A DNA stretch of 64,000 bases from Microbulbifer donghaiensis. GTDB taxonomy: Bacteria; Pseudomonadota; Gammaproteobacteria; Pseudomonadales; Cellvibrionaceae. Location: contig NZ_FQVA01000001.1 of NCBI RefSeq assembly GCF_900129095.1, positions 1,426,001 through 1,490,000 on the forward strand. The letters are read 5' to 3'. Shown here one piece after another: positions 46,917-56,310 of this stretch. Position 1 is the stretch's first letter; every line of letters begins with the position of its first letter. Under the pieces are notes generated by a model. That model was given only the letters and a program-made list of their open reading frames with translations. It did no database searches and was not told the DNA's origin. Both the position numbers and the translations under genes were made by a program.

Positions 46917-49499
46917 TTAGGAGCTAACCAGGCCCTCCCCGACCGCCAGCGGCTTTCCCGGCGACTTGTCCCGCGGCTCGGGCGCCGGCAGCGGCTTGAA
47001 CAGCAGCAGCAACAGCGGCAACAGGGTCAGCGAACCGAGCAGCGCCGCAGTCATGGCCAGCGCAGTGAGCAGACCGAAGTAGATGGACGGCACAAACTTG
47101 GACAGCGCCAGAATCGAGAAACCGGCGATGATGGTAATCGCGGTGTAGAACATGGCACGACCAATCGTCGCGTGGCTGCGATGCATGGTCGCCAGGTAGT
47201 CGCCGTCCTTCGCAAATTCATCGCGGAAGCGATACAGATAGTGAATCGCGTGATCCACACCAATACCGACGGTGATCGCCGCAATGGTGATCGTCATCAT
47301 GTCCAGCGGAATCCCGGCCAGTCCCATGCCACCGAGCACCACACAGGCCGCGAGCATATTCGGGATCAGCGCAATGATCGCGAGCGACATGGAGCGGAAC
47401 AGAACCAGGAACATCAGCAGGATGCCGACAAATACTGCCCCGAGAGTCAGGATCTGCGATTTGAACAGGCTCTGCAGCATATTGTTGTAGAGCACCAGCA
47501 GTCCCGTCTGGTGAACATTGTCCGGCGCTATGCCCATCTCGTCGTGCGCGTAATTGTAAATACGCTGGATCAGTTCATCGCGGCGCAGGTTCGGATCGGT
47601 CTCCATGGCGCGCAGCGTAATACGTGCCTGGCTGTGCTCGACCGACAGGTAGGGATCCACCAGTACATCGGTGATCTCCTGCGGCAGGCTGGTGCGCGCC
47701 ACGGCCAGCTCGAAATCATTCAACGGACCGCCGTTCAGATCCCGCGCAACTTTGTAGAAAGTCGCCAGGGACTGCACCTTGCCGATTTCCGGCTGCTGCT
47801 CCAGATAGTCGTGCAGCTGCTCGATCTTCGCCAGACCGCCCACGGTAAACCAGTAGCTCTGCTCCGCGGTATCGTCGGCACCGCCGAACGGATCGTCACT
47901 GGCAAACGGATCCTCCTCGGCGAACTCCTCGTCGCCACCCACGGCAAAAGGATCTTCCTCCCCTTCGAAAGCAGCCTCTTCCTCGGCAGGTTTGTCGAGG
48001 ATGATATCGAGTGTCACGGTGCCGCCGAGCCGGCGATCGATGACCAGCATGCCCTGGTAAATTTCGGTGGAGTCATCGAAGTAGTCGATAAAGCGGTTTT
48101 CCACCTTCAATTGCGAAATGCCGACGGCACTGGCAACGGCGGCCACCAGGGAAACACCCAGCACCACACCGCGGTGCCTCTCGGCAAAGCGCGAGAACAG
48201 CAGCGTAAACGCGTGGGAATTATCCTCGCTCATTCCGCCGGTGCGCTTCGGTAATACCATCAGCAGGGCCGGGATCATCAGGAAGGACAGCACCAGTGCC
48301 AGGGCCACGCCCATGGTCATCATCCAGCCGAAATCGATCACCGGGCGGATACCGCTCACCACCAGCGAAGCGAAGGCGACGATGGTAGTCAGCGCCGTAT
48401 ACAGGCACGGCTTGGCCATAAAGCGTACCGCGGCCAGCGCCAGCTGTTCGCGATCCCACTCCGGGTGCTGCGCGGCATACTCGCGGTAACGCACCGCCAG
48501 GTGAATCGTGATTGCCAGGGTAATGATCAGCAGCAGCGCAACAAAGTTGGCGGAGATCACCGTCAGGCGCCAGTCGAGCCAGCTGAGCAGCCCCAGCATC
48601 ATCACCGCGGTTGTCACGCAGGTCGCCAGCGGCAGTAACACCCAGCGCACCTGGCGGAAGATGATCAGCAGCGTGGCGATGATAAACAGCAGGATACCCG
48701 TACCGAACACCACCAGGTCGCTCTGAATAAAGGAGATCATATCCGCGGTGATCATGGATACACCGCCGAGGAACAGTTCTGCCTCGCCCTTGTAACCGGC
48801 GAGGATTTCCCGCACTTCCTCCACCCGCGCGCGCGACTCATGCTCCTGCGCTGTGCGGTGCTCGAGGTAAACCTGACTCACTTCTTCCAGCCGCGCAGAT
48901 TCCGCTTCCGTCAGCCCCTCGCCGTTGCGCTTGCGACGCAGAGCATCGCGCTCGCGCACCAACTCGATACCGCGGCTGTCCAGCTTCAGGTTTACCAGTA
49001 GCGCCGTGGTCTGGCCGTCGGGGCTCAGGATCAACTCGCGATAGATTGGACTGGACAGATACTCCTGGCGCGCCAGCTTTCTGTCAGTACCCGGGGTGGA
49101 CAGGGTGCGGATGCCGTCGTTGATATCCGTGATCGACAGTTTGGGACTGTACAGCAGCGGCACATCGAGAATGCTCTGCACGCTGGTCACGCCGCCCACT
49201 TGCGCCAGGTCATCGCGCAGGCGGCCCAGGGTATCTAGGGATGCATCGGTGAAGAGATCGCCGTCCCGATAGCGGTAGGTCACCACCAGGAAATCACCGC
49301 TCGCATAGCGCTCGGAGATTTCGCGGAAGTAATCGATGGACTTGTCCGCTTCCAGCGTGAGAGAGTCCGCCGAGGCATCCAGCTTGAACCGCGGCAACCC
49401 CAGCGCTGCCGCCAGCACCAACAGGAGAACGAACAGCAGTACGGTTTTCGGTCGCCGGATTACCAGGTTTTCGTAACAGGTCTTGAAAGCTGACAGCAT
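46917..49499 (-). CDS. RND/MMPL superfamily exporter
   Basis: 860 residues with two MMPL-type halves. A first membrane helix (about 20-38) and periplasmic loop (KSIDYFREISERYASGDFLVVTYRY) are followed by five segments (about 255-425), a second loop (about 450-640) and six more segments to the end. Conserved GIGVDHAIHYLYRFRDEF (about 740) resembles the sterol-sensing-like core of the hydrophobe/amphiphile efflux-3 group. The second loop contains an acidic stretch (about 503-546) with repeated EEDPFA / DDPFG, not usual for the family. The substrate is unknown, probably a lipid or hydrophobic molecule. It stands alone. Confidence 0.9.
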   Translation of the reverse strand: MLSAFKTCYENLVIRRPKTVLLFVLLLVLAAALGLPRFKLDASADSLTLEADKSIDYFREISERYASGDFLVVTYRYRDGDLFTDASLDTLGRLRDDLAQVGGVTSVQSILDVPLLYSPKLSITDINDGIRTLSTPGTDRKLARQEYLSSPIYRELILSPDGQTTALLVNLKLDSRGIELVRERDALRRKRNGEGLTEAESARLEEVSQVYLEHRTAQEHESRARVEEVREILAGYKGEAELFLGGVSMITADMISFIQSDLVVFGTGILLFIIATLLIIFRQVRWVLLPLATCVTTAVMMLGLLSWLDWRLTVISANFVALLLIITLAITIHLAVRYREYAAQHPEWDREQLALAAVRFMAKPCLYTALTTIVAFASLVVSGIRPVIDFGWMMTMGVALALVLSFLMIPALLMVLPKRTGGMSEDNSHAFTLLFSRFAERHRGVVLGVSLVAAVASAVGISQLKVENRFIDYFDDSTEIYQGMLVIDRRLGGTVTLDIILDKPAEEEAAFEGEEDPFAVGGDEEFAEEDPFASDDPFGGADDTAEQSYWFTVGGLAKIEQLHDYLEQQPEIGKVQSLATFYKVARDLNGGPLNDFELAVARTSLPQEITDVLVDPYLSVEHSQARITLRAMETDPNLRRDELIQRIYNYAHDEMGIAPDNVHQTGLLVLYNNMLQSLFKSQILTLGAVFVGILLMFLVLFRSMSLAIIALIPNMLAACVVLGGMGLAGIPLDMMTITIAAITVGIGVDHAIHYLYRFRDEFAKDGDYLATMHRSHATIGRAMFYTAITIIAGFSILALSKFVPSIYFGLLTALAMTAALLGSLTLLPLLLLLFKPLPAPEPRDKSPGKPLAVGEGLVSS

Positions 49500-49614
49500 A
49501 AATCTTCGCTTAAATTATGAATATAGTTGGCGGCCTGCCGACAAAATTTTGTTCGCACAGACCGCAGGGAGACCAACAAAAAGTTCTCCCTTTTCTCGAT
49601 TTCTAAAAAAGTTT

Positions 49615-49890
49615 TTACGGTGCGTCGATATGACCCAAATCGCGCTCGGGGAATAACAGATCCCGCACCCGCCTTTTAAGTTCCTTGGGCCCCGGAAATC
49701 CGCCGTCGCGCTTGCGCTCCCAGATCAGGTTTTCACCCACGGCTATTGCAAATACGCCGCCGCTACCCGGCTTCAGTGCCACCTGCTCCAGGTCGTCGGC
49801 AAAGGTGTACAGCAGCTCCTGGGCCATCCAGGTGGCCCGCAGCATCCAGTTGCACTGTACACAGTAGTGAATGGTGATCGTCGGCTTCAC
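49615..49890 (-). CDS. SelT/SelW/SelH (Rdx) family protein
   Basis: 91 residues. The start codon appears to be GTG at 49890. YCVQCNWMLRATWMAQELLYTF carries the CxxC redox motif at about residues 9-14 (cysteine in place of the selenocysteine found in SelW). GGVFAIAVGENLIWERKRDGGFPGPKELKRRVRD completes the thioredoxin-like fold. Probably a small thiol-redox protein; function not established in bacteria. It is followed closely by ubiX on the same strand downstream of mpl... the order on the minus strand is mpl, ubiX, this gene. Confidence 0.92.
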   Translation of the reverse strand: MKPTITIHYCVQCNWMLRATWMAQELLYTFADDLEQVALKPGSGGVFAIAVGENLIWERKRDGGFPGPKELKRRVRDLLFPERDLGHIDAP

Positions 49891-49915
49891 GGCTGCTTAA
49901 CTTCCCTTGATTGGA

Positions 49916-50536
49916 CTACTCGCCCCAGTTGGGCAGCAGTTCCTGCTCCACACCCAGCTGATCCAGCAGCCGCGCCACCACGAAGTCCACCAGATCCTGC
50001 AGCGACTGCGGCCTCTGATAAAAACCGGGGCTGGCGGGCAGAATCATTGCGCCCATGCGAGTCAGCTTGAGCATATTTTCCAAATGAATTTCCGAGTAGG
50101 GGGCCTCCCGCGGAACCAGGATCAGCTGGCGGCGCTCCTTCAGGGCCACATCCGCAGCGCGCTCGATCAGGTTATTGGAGGCCCCACAGGCAATCGCCGA
50201 CAGGGTGCCGCCACTGGCCGGGCAGATCACCATGCTGGCCGGAGCCCCGGTGCCCGACGCCACCGGCGAGAACCAGTCGCGCTTGCCGAACACTTTCAGC
50301 TGCCCCGCTGCCGCACCGAAGCGATCATCGAGGAAGCGCTGCAGCTCGTCCTCGTCGCCCTCGGGCAGCTGGCAGTCGGTCTCGGTATCGATCACCACCC
50401 GCGCCGCATCGGACAGCAGCAGCCACACCCGCACATTGGCGGCGAGCAGGCACTGCAGCAGCCGCAGGCCGTACTGGGCGCCGGACGCGCCGGTCATCGC
50501 CAGGGTGACGGTCTTGTCGAATTCAGGTTGGCCCAA
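49916..50536 (-). CDS. ubiX: Flavin prenyltransferase UbiX
   Basis: 206 residues. Hallmarks: [21 protein letters not shown] (about 11-31, the FMN/prenyl-phosphate site), [37 protein letters not shown] (in part, about 102-138), and [16 protein letters not shown]. It makes prenylated FMN, the cofactor of UbiD decarboxylases in ubiquinone synthesis. The mpl gene ends 20 bases upstream, so the two are co-transcribed. Confidence 0.96.
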   Translation of the reverse strand: MGQPEFDKTVTLAMTGASGAQYGLRLLQCLLAANVRVWLLLSDAARVVIDTETDCQLPEGDEDELQRFLDDRFGAAAGQLKVFGKRDWFSPVASGTGAPASMVICPASGGTLSAIACGASNNLIERAADVALKERRQLILVPREAPYSEIHLENMLKLTRMGAMILPASPGFYQRPQSLQDLVDFVVARLLDQLGVEQELLPNWGE

Positions 50537-50556
50537 AGCAGATCCCCTGTGGCTGG

Positions 50557-51945
50557 TCAGGACGAGCGACCGTACTTCTGTTCCAGCGCACCGATCAGGC
50601 GCTGGTGAATACCGCCGAAGCCGCCGTTACTCATGACGACGATATGCGTGCCCGGCTCGGCCAGGTTGACCGCGGATTCTACGCCAGCCTCGATATTGTC
50701 AAAAATCTTCGCCGGTACGGTGGAGTGGTGCACCACGTCCCCCAGCGACCAGTTCATCCCCTCGGGCTGATACCAGAGCACCAGATCGGCGCCGGAGCAG
50801 GACTGCGCCAGCTTCTGCTGGTGGATACCCATACGCATGGTATTGGAGCGCGGTTCAATCAGGGCGATGATCTTGTCATCGCCCACTTTCGCGCGCAGTC
50901 CATTCAAAGTGGATTCGATCGCCGTCGGGTGGTGGGCGAAGTCGTCGTAGACGCGGATACCGGCCACCTCACCCAGGCATTCCATACGGCGCTTGACGCC
51001 CTCGAAGCTGCCCAGCGCCTGCGCCGCCAGCTTCGGCTCCACGCCTACGTGACGCGCCGCGGCCATGGCGGCGAGACCGTTGCGCACATTGTGCAGACCG
51101 GTCAGGTCCCACTCCACGCGGGCCACCTCCGCATCGCGGAAATTGACCGCAAAACTGCCGCCGTCCGCGGCGATATCCACCGCACACCAGTCGCCCAGGC
51201 GCACGCCCTCTTCCGCCTCGGTGGCGAAGCGCTGCACCTCACTCCAGCAGCCCAGCTGCAGCACTTCCTCTACCGTGTCATCGGCAGATGCCACGATCAG
51301 GCCGTTGCCGGGCACGGTGCGCACCAGATGGTGGAACTGGCGCTGGATCGCCGCCAGGTCGTCGAAGATATCCGCGTGATCGAACTCCAGATTGTTGATG
51401 ATCAGCGTGCGCGGGCGGTAGTGGACGAACTTGGAACGCTTATCGAAGAAGGCGGTGTCGTATTCGTCCGCCTCCACCACAAAGAAGGGGCTCTCACCGA
51501 GGCGTGCGGATACGCCGAAGTTACTCGGCACGCCGCCGATCAGGAAGCCCGGCTGCATATCCGCCTTTTCCAGGATCCAGGCCAGCATGCTCGACGTGGT
51601 GGTCTTGCCGTGGGTACCGGACACCGCCAGCACCCAGCGCCCGCCGAGGAAGTGATCACACAGCCACTGGGCACCGGACGTATAGGGCAGGCCCTTCTCC
51701 AGTACCGCCTCTACCGCCGGGTTACCGCGGGACAGGGCATTGCCAATGATCACCAGATCCGGCGCCGGTTCCAGCTGGGCGGGGTCGTAGCCCTCGGTAA
51801 GCTGAATGCCCGCCTGCTGCAGCTGCGTACTCATGGGCGGGTAGACGTTGGCGTCGCTGCCGGTCACTTTATGCCCTTCGGCTACGGCCAGTTGTGCCAG
51901 ACTGCCCATGAAGGTGCCGCAGATACCGAGAATATGGATATGCAT
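50557..51945 (-). CDS. mpl: UDP-N-acetylmuramate:L-alanyl-gamma-D-glutamyl-meso-diaminopimelate ligase
   Basis: Start at the ATG at 51945 ([20 protein letters not shown]). 462 residues of Mur-ligase architecture: N-terminal UDP-binding domain (GICGTFMG), ATPase P-loop [15 protein letters not shown] (about 110-124), [22 protein letters not shown], and C-terminal domain with [15 protein letters not shown]. It recycles cell-wall tripeptide onto UDP-MurNAc. It is distinguished from MurC by the [14 protein letters not shown] segment and by pairing with ubiX. Confidence 0.96.
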   Translation of the reverse strand: MHIHILGICGTFMGSLAQLAVAEGHKVTGSDANVYPPMSTQLQQAGIQLTEGYDPAQLEPAPDLVIIGNALSRGNPAVEAVLEKGLPYTSGAQWLCDHFLGGRWVLAVSGTHGKTTTSSMLAWILEKADMQPGFLIGGVPSNFGVSARLGESPFFVVEADEYDTAFFDKRSKFVHYRPRTLIINNLEFDHADIFDDLAAIQRQFHHLVRTVPGNGLIVASADDTVEEVLQLGCWSEVQRFATEAEEGVRLGDWCAVDIAADGGSFAVNFRDAEVARVEWDLTGLHNVRNGLAAMAAARHVGVEPKLAAQALGSFEGVKRRMECLGEVAGIRVYDDFAHHPTAIESTLNGLRAKVGDDKIIALIEPRSNTMRMGIHQQKLAQSCSGADLVLWYQPEGMNWSLGDVVHHSTVPAKIFDNIEAGVESAVNLAEPGTHIVVMSNGGFGGIHQRLIGALEQKYGRSS

Positions 51946-52090
51946 GGCGGAAATTTGTACTCCTGCTGGTTGCCGCGCAAGCTTAACACGGCGAATCGCG
52001 GCAGTAATTGCCAAATACCCCAGTTTCAATGCAATTTCATCGCCATTCCATTAGACTCCGCCCCCGAATTTGCCAGCCTCAACCCCCGAG

Positions 52091-52279
52091 CGGTAGTAGG
52101 ACCTACCGCCATTGGCCGGCGGCCAATGCGAGCGCCACAACTGCCAGCAAGTCCGCGGAGTTGCGGAGTCCATCCTTGGACTCCGCCCTGCGGGGCAGCG
52201 TAAAGCTGCCCAAAATCGTTCCTACGATTTTGTGCGCCAGTGGTTGGAGCGCGAAGGTTTAAGGGGGCAGGACGCCCCC
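52091..52279 (+). other. String of six hairpins in the phosphofructokinase leader
   Basis: In the 361-bp gap between mpl and pfp, six short perfect inverted repeats follow one another: CGGTAG/CTACCG (52091-52108), ATTGGCC-ggc-GGCCAAT (52111-52127) and GCGGAGTCC/GGACTCCGC (52163-52186). Then come GGGCAGC-gtaaa-GCTGCCC (52193-52211), CAAAATCGT-tcct-ACGATTTTG (52211-52232) and GGGGGC-aggac-GCCCCC (52263-52279). It ends 27 bases before the start codon. It may be an RNA leader or a complex palindromic repeat; no ORF is credible here. Confidence 0.6.
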
Positions 52280-52306
52280 GTAAACCGTAGAGTAAACAGG
52301 ATGACC

Positions 52307-53569
52307 ATGTCGAAAAAGAACGCCTTTTATGCTCAATCTGGCGGTGTAACTGCCGTGATCAATGCTTCCGCCTGCGGAGTTATCGAAGCCGCGCGCGAGT
52401 ATCAGGACCATATTGGCAATGTCTACGCGGGGCTGAACGGCATCCTCGGTGCGCTGCACGAAGAACTGATCGATGTGAGCCAGGAGAGTGTCGACACCAT
52501 CTCTGCCCTGCGCCATACCCCGTCCGGCGCCTTTGGCTCCTGCCGCTATAAGCTGAAAAGCCTGGAGCAGAACCAGGCCGAGTACGAGCGCCTGATCGAG
52601 GTGTTCAAGGCCCACGATATCGGCTACTTCTTCTATAACGGCGGCGGCGACTCCGCCGACACCTGCCTGAAGGTATCCCAGCTGTCCGAGACCATGGGCT
52701 ACCCGATCCAGGCCATCCATATCCCCAAGACCGTCGACAACGACCTGCCGCTGACCGACAACTGCCCGGGTTTTGGCTCCGTGGCCAAGTACGTGGCTGT
52801 GTCCACCAAGGAAGCGGCGATGGACGTGGCCTCCATGTGTGCCACCTCCACCAAGGTCTTCATCCTCGAGGTAATGGGCCGCCACGCCGGCTGGATCGCC
52901 GCCGCCGGCGCCCTGGCGCAGGAAGAGGAAGGCGACGCGCCCCATATCATCCTGTTCCCTGAAGTGGCCTTCGACAAAGAGAAGTTCCTGGCCAAGGTGC
53001 AGAAGACCGTCGAGGAGAAGGGCTTCTGCGTGATCGTCGCCTCCGAGGGCGCCCAGTACGCCGACGGCACCTTCCTCGCCGACGCCGGCACCACCGACGC
53101 CTTCGGCCACAAGCAGCTCGGCGGTGTAGCGCCGACCCTGGCCACCATGGTCAAGGACGAGCTGGGCCTGAAATACCACTGGGCCCTGGCCGACTACCTG
53201 CAGCGCGCCGCGCGCCATATCGCCTCCGCCACCGACGTGGCCCAGGCCTACGCTGTCGGCCGCGCCGCGGTGGAGATGGCCGTCGCCGGCAAGAACGCCA
53301 TCATGCCGGCCATCGTCCGCGACGCCGGCCCCGAATACGGCTGGTCCATCGGCGAGGCGCCGCTGGCCGAAGTGGCCAATGTGGAAAAAATGATGCCCAA
53401 GGAGTACATCAGCGAGGACGGCTTCGGCATCACCCAGGCCGGCCGCGACTATCTGTTGCCGCTGATCCAGGGCGAAGACTACCCGCCCTACAAGAACGGC
53501 GTACCGCAACACGCGAAGCTGAAGAAACAGCTGGTGGAAAAGAAGTTGGATAAAGGCTTCAAGGTGTAA
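52307..53569 (+). CDS. pfp: 6-phosphofructokinase, probably PPi-dependent
   Basis: Start chosen at the second ATG, 52307, with AGGA at a 6-base spacing (52301 is also possible). About 420 residues. Family motifs: YAQSGGVTAVINASACGVIE (about 8-27), the phosphate-binding YNGGGDSADT (about 105) where an Asp replaces the Gly that allows ATP in classical enzymes, catalytic PKTVDNDLP, and VMGRHAGWIAA. This is the methanotroph/Xanthomonas-type group that uses pyrophosphate and works reversibly. Glycolysis/gluconeogenesis, cytoplasm. An inorganic pyrophosphatase is encoded at 61.2 kb. A strong terminator follows. Confidence 0.9.
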   Translation: MSKKNAFYAQSGGVTAVINASACGVIEAAREYQDHIGNVYAGLNGILGALHEELIDVSQESVDTISALRHTPSGAFGSCRYKLKSLEQNQAEYERLIEVFKAHDIGYFFYNGGGDSADTCLKVSQLSETMGYPIQAIHIPKTVDNDLPLTDNCPGFGSVAKYVAVSTKEAAMDVASMCATSTKVFILEVMGRHAGWIAAAGALAQEEEGDAPHIILFPEVAFDKEKFLAKVQKTVEEKGFCVIVASEGAQYADGTFLADAGTTDAFGHKQLGGVAPTLATMVKDELGLKYHWALADYLQRAARHIASATDVAQAYAVGRAAVEMAVAGKNAIMPAIVRDAGPEYGWSIGEAPLAEVANVEKMMPKEYISEDGFGITQAGRDYLLPLIQGEDYPPYKNGVPQHAKLKKQLVEKKLDKGFKV

Positions 53570-53592
53570 GCCACTGTTCACACCGTATCCCG

Positions 53593-53624
53593 AAAGCCCT
53601 GGCGCTCACGCCGGGGCTTTTTTG
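53593..53624 (+). terminator. Rho-independent terminator after pfp
   Basis: Stem AAAGCCC-t-GGCG / CGCC-g-GGGCTTT with a CTCA loop, running into six T residues. Confidence 0.88.
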
Positions 53625-53750
53625 TTTGTGCAAGCGGCGAGACCGATTGATCTGAATGGCCACTAAAGTCCGGCCGCCCTGCCAATGCGGTGGGCGCGAT
53701 GTTATCGATAAGATAGCCATCTGGAAGTGCTACCGACTACGGAAATAACA

Positions 53751-55226
53751 ATGAAAAAACTCCTGCTGGGAATTGCCACCACGTTCCTGTTGCTCGCGGC
53801 GCTGCTGCTGGTGCGAACTGCCACCTACACCGCCCCGCCACTTGCCGAGGTGGCGATACAGAAACGCACTATCGACGGCCGGCCAATCGCGCAACACCTG
53901 TCGGAGGCCATTCAATTCCGCACCGTTTCCTCCCAGCTGCCAGAGCCACAGACTCAATCACAGTTCGAAGCCTTTATCGGCTGGCTGGCAAAAACCTACC
54001 CCGAAGTGCACAGCGCCATGGCGCCCGCACGGCTGGGCATTGACCCGGAACACCGCTACACACTGCTGTTCACCTGGCCGGGCAAGCGCGCAGACCTGGC
54101 ACCGATACTGCTCTCCGCCCACTACGATGTGGTGCCGGTGATTCCCGGCACCGAGCGCGATTGGCAGCACCCCCCTTACGAGGGCGCGATAGACGACACC
54201 CATATCTGGGGCCGCGGCGCCCTAGACGATAAAAGCGCGGCCATCGCGCTGATGGAAGCCACCACCCTGCTGCTGGCCCAGGGCTTCCAGCCGGAGCGCA
54301 CCGTCTACCTGAGTCTGACCAGCGACGAAGAGACCGGCGGCGACAGTGGCACCGCGGCCGTGGTGGAGAAACTCAAACAGGACGGCGTGCAGCTGGCCTG
54401 GAGCCTGGACGAGGGCTCCTTTCTGCTGCGCGGATTTATTCCCGGTGTCGATGCAACCGTGGCCAGTATCAATGTTGCCGAGAAGGGATATATGACCGTC
54501 GACCTGGTGGCGCGCGGCCAGGGTGGCCACTCGTCGATGCCGCCGCAGGAAACCGCTGTCGACATACTCGCGAAGGCACTGACCAACTTGCGACAGTCGC
54601 CACTGCCCAGTGGACTCGAGGGACTCAGTGGTGACATGTTCGATTCCATAGCGCCGTACATGCCGTTCGGCAAAAAGATGCTGTTTGCCAATCGCTGGCT
54701 GTTCGGCAGCCTGATCGATTCGGCCCTGAGCACGCAACCGGGCACTGCCGCCATGTTGCACACCACCATCGCACCGACCATGCTCTCCGGCAGCGTAAAG
54801 GACAATGTCTTGCCCATCGAAGCCGTAGCCACAATCAACCTGCGCGTGCACCCGCGGGACAGTATCGAGGGAATCGTCAAACACCTTAATGCGGCCATCG
54901 ACGACGAGCGGGTGGAAGTGAAGGTGCGCCGCGCCGATACCGCCTCGCGCGTCTCCAGCACAGAATCTGTGGGTTTCAATAACATCGCCGAGGCGGCGCA
55001 ACAAACCTACGGCCCGCTGGTGATCGCCCCGGGACTGACCGTCGCCGGCACCGACAGCCGCCGCTACGAGACCGTCGCCGACGACAGCTACCGCTTCAAC
55101 CCGATGGTGGTCACCAAAGAGGACACCCACGGCTTTCACGGTACCAACGAGCGCATCAGTATCGAGAATATGGTCCACGCGACCAACTTTTACAGCCTGC
55201 TGATCGAAAAAAGCAGTCGAGAATAA
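53751..55226 (+). CDS. M20 family peptidase (carboxypeptidase S / PM20D1-like)
   Basis: Start at the ATG at 53751 (MKKLLLGIATTFLLLAALLLV); 491 residues with an uncleaved-looking N-terminal membrane segment. Zinc-site motifs: LLSAHYDVVPV (about 120-130), GRGALDDKSAAIALMEA (about 155-170), SDEETGGDSGT with the catalytic Glu, and a dimerisation insert around GGHSSMPPQETAV. The closest described group cleaves or forms N-acyl amino acids (PM20D1) or small peptides (Cps1). It probably faces the periplasm. It stands alone downstream of pfp's terminator. Confidence 0.92.
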   Translation: MKKLLLGIATTFLLLAALLLVRTATYTAPPLAEVAIQKRTIDGRPIAQHLSEAIQFRTVSSQLPEPQTQSQFEAFIGWLAKTYPEVHSAMAPARLGIDPEHRYTLLFTWPGKRADLAPILLSAHYDVVPVIPGTERDWQHPPYEGAIDDTHIWGRGALDDKSAAIALMEATTLLLAQGFQPERTVYLSLTSDEETGGDSGTAAVVEKLKQDGVQLAWSLDEGSFLLRGFIPGVDATVASINVAEKGYMTVDLVARGQGGHSSMPPQETAVDILAKALTNLRQSPLPSGLEGLSGDMFDSIAPYMPFGKKMLFANRWLFGSLIDSALSTQPGTAAMLHTTIAPTMLSGSVKDNVLPIEAVATINLRVHPRDSIEGIVKHLNAAIDDERVEVKVRRADTASRVSSTESVGFNNIAEAAQQTYGPLVIAPGLTVAGTDSRRYETVADDSYRFNPMVVTKEDTHGFHGTNERISIENMVHATNFYSLLIEKSSRE

Positions 55227-55373
55227 GACGCTATCAGACCCGGTATCTGCGGCTGTGCCCATGAAGAGAGAAAGACTAAGCCCGCGATCTTCCGGCAACC
55301 AGCTTCACTGCAAACCGATGCTTTAAACGGAAGACCCGGGCTCTGCTACTGCGGCTAAATGCCAACCGGCTTT

Positions 55374-55733
55374 TCAGGCGTCGATATCTGACCAGACGGC
55401 AAACTCATTGCCGCTGGGCTCGGTAAAATGGAAGCGCCGGCCGCCGGGGAAAGAAAAAATCGGCTTGATCACGGCTCCACCAGCCTCCTCCACCTTCTGC
55501 TGCGTCTCTTCCAGATCGGCACTGTAGAACACCACCAGGGCGGCCCCCTGCTCCGTTGTCGAGCAGGTATCGGCCTGAAAAAAGCCTCCATCCAGTCCCT
55601 GGCCAGAAAAGGCGGTGTACTCGGGGCCGTAGTCGACAAATACCCAGCCAAAAGCCTTCTCGAAAAAACCTTTGGTATTACTGAGATTCTTCGAGGGGAA
55701 TTCGACGTAATTGATTTTTTCGTGTTCGTTCAT
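55374..55733 (-). CDS. VOC family (glyoxalase-fold) protein
   Basis: Start at the ATG at 55733 (MNEHEKINYVEFPSKNLSNTK) with AAAGGAA upstream. 119 residues with the paired beta-alpha-beta-beta-beta modules: INYVEFPSKNLSNTKGFFEKAFGWVFVDYG, and a C-terminal half ending FHFTEPSGNEFAVWSD, where His and Glu form metal ligands. The reaction is unknown. Lone gene. Confidence 0.9.
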   Translation of the reverse strand: MNEHEKINYVEFPSKNLSNTKGFFEKAFGWVFVDYGPEYTAFSGQGLDGGFFQADTCSTTEQGAALVVFYSADLEETQQKVEEAGGAVIKPIFSFPGGRRFHFTEPSGNEFAVWSDIDA

Positions 55734-55899
55734 TCCGAAATTATTCCTTTGATTAGCCCGGCAATAAACATTTCCGGGATAACGGGGCAAAAGGGTGTAT
55801 CAGCACCGGCCTTCGAATTACAAGCACATCCACGCAACTGCATCAGCGTTTCGCGCGCGATGATTAAACAGATCAGCACTGACTTATTTGATCACTGGA

Positions 55900-56283
55900 T
55901 TAATCGTTGCCTGATGCGCTGGGCCTTAACTGCGTCTGCACGACACGAAAGGTGCCGTTGGCCACCGCAAAGGGTTCGCCGTCGGCGACTATCACGGCGC
56001 GGTCCGTCGCATTCTCAAAATCCAGCATCGCATAAAGTACCACTCCGCGAAGCCCCCGGTAGACCTCCGGACGGTAAATTACGATCGCCATCCGCGAATC
56101 GAGGCGTTTATAGGAATAGAGGGCTTCGCCGACCCGTTTACCGCCGGCCGTTACATAGCATTCGCGCTCGGTTTCGTAGGAGACGATATGGGTGGAGAGT
56201 TCGGAGAAATCACCGCTCTCCGAGTGATGGACACCGGTCCACTCGAGACTCAGTCCCGCCAGGCTGTCGAAGGCATTGCCCAT
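55900..56283 (-). CDS. Hypothetical protein, possibly lipocalin-like
   Basis: Start taken at the ATG at 56283 (MGNAFDSLAGLSLEWTGVHH), where AGGGA is 9 bases away; an ATG 9 bases earlier lies on it. 127 residues. Repeating short beta-strands with GLSLEWTG, THIVSYETERECYVTAGGKRVGEALYSYKRLDSRMAIVIYRPEVYRG (in part) suggest a small beta-barrel. I do not recognise the family with certainty (a MoaF-related lipocalin fold is possible). It lies 28 bases downstream of msrA on the same strand, so it is probably co-expressed. Confidence 0.6.
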   Translation of the reverse strand: MGNAFDSLAGLSLEWTGVHHSESGDFSELSTHIVSYETERECYVTAGGKRVGEALYSYKRLDSRMAIVIYRPEVYRGLRGVVLYAMLDFENATDRAVIVADGEPFAVANGTFRVVQTQLRPSASGND

Positions 56284-56310
56284 TGCAATCATCCCTGTTT
56301 GCGCTCGATA

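Noticed and set aside
52259..53581. 440-codon minus-strand frame opposite pfp
   Set aside because: Mirror image of the phosphofructokinase gene with Gly/Val-rich composition and no motif.
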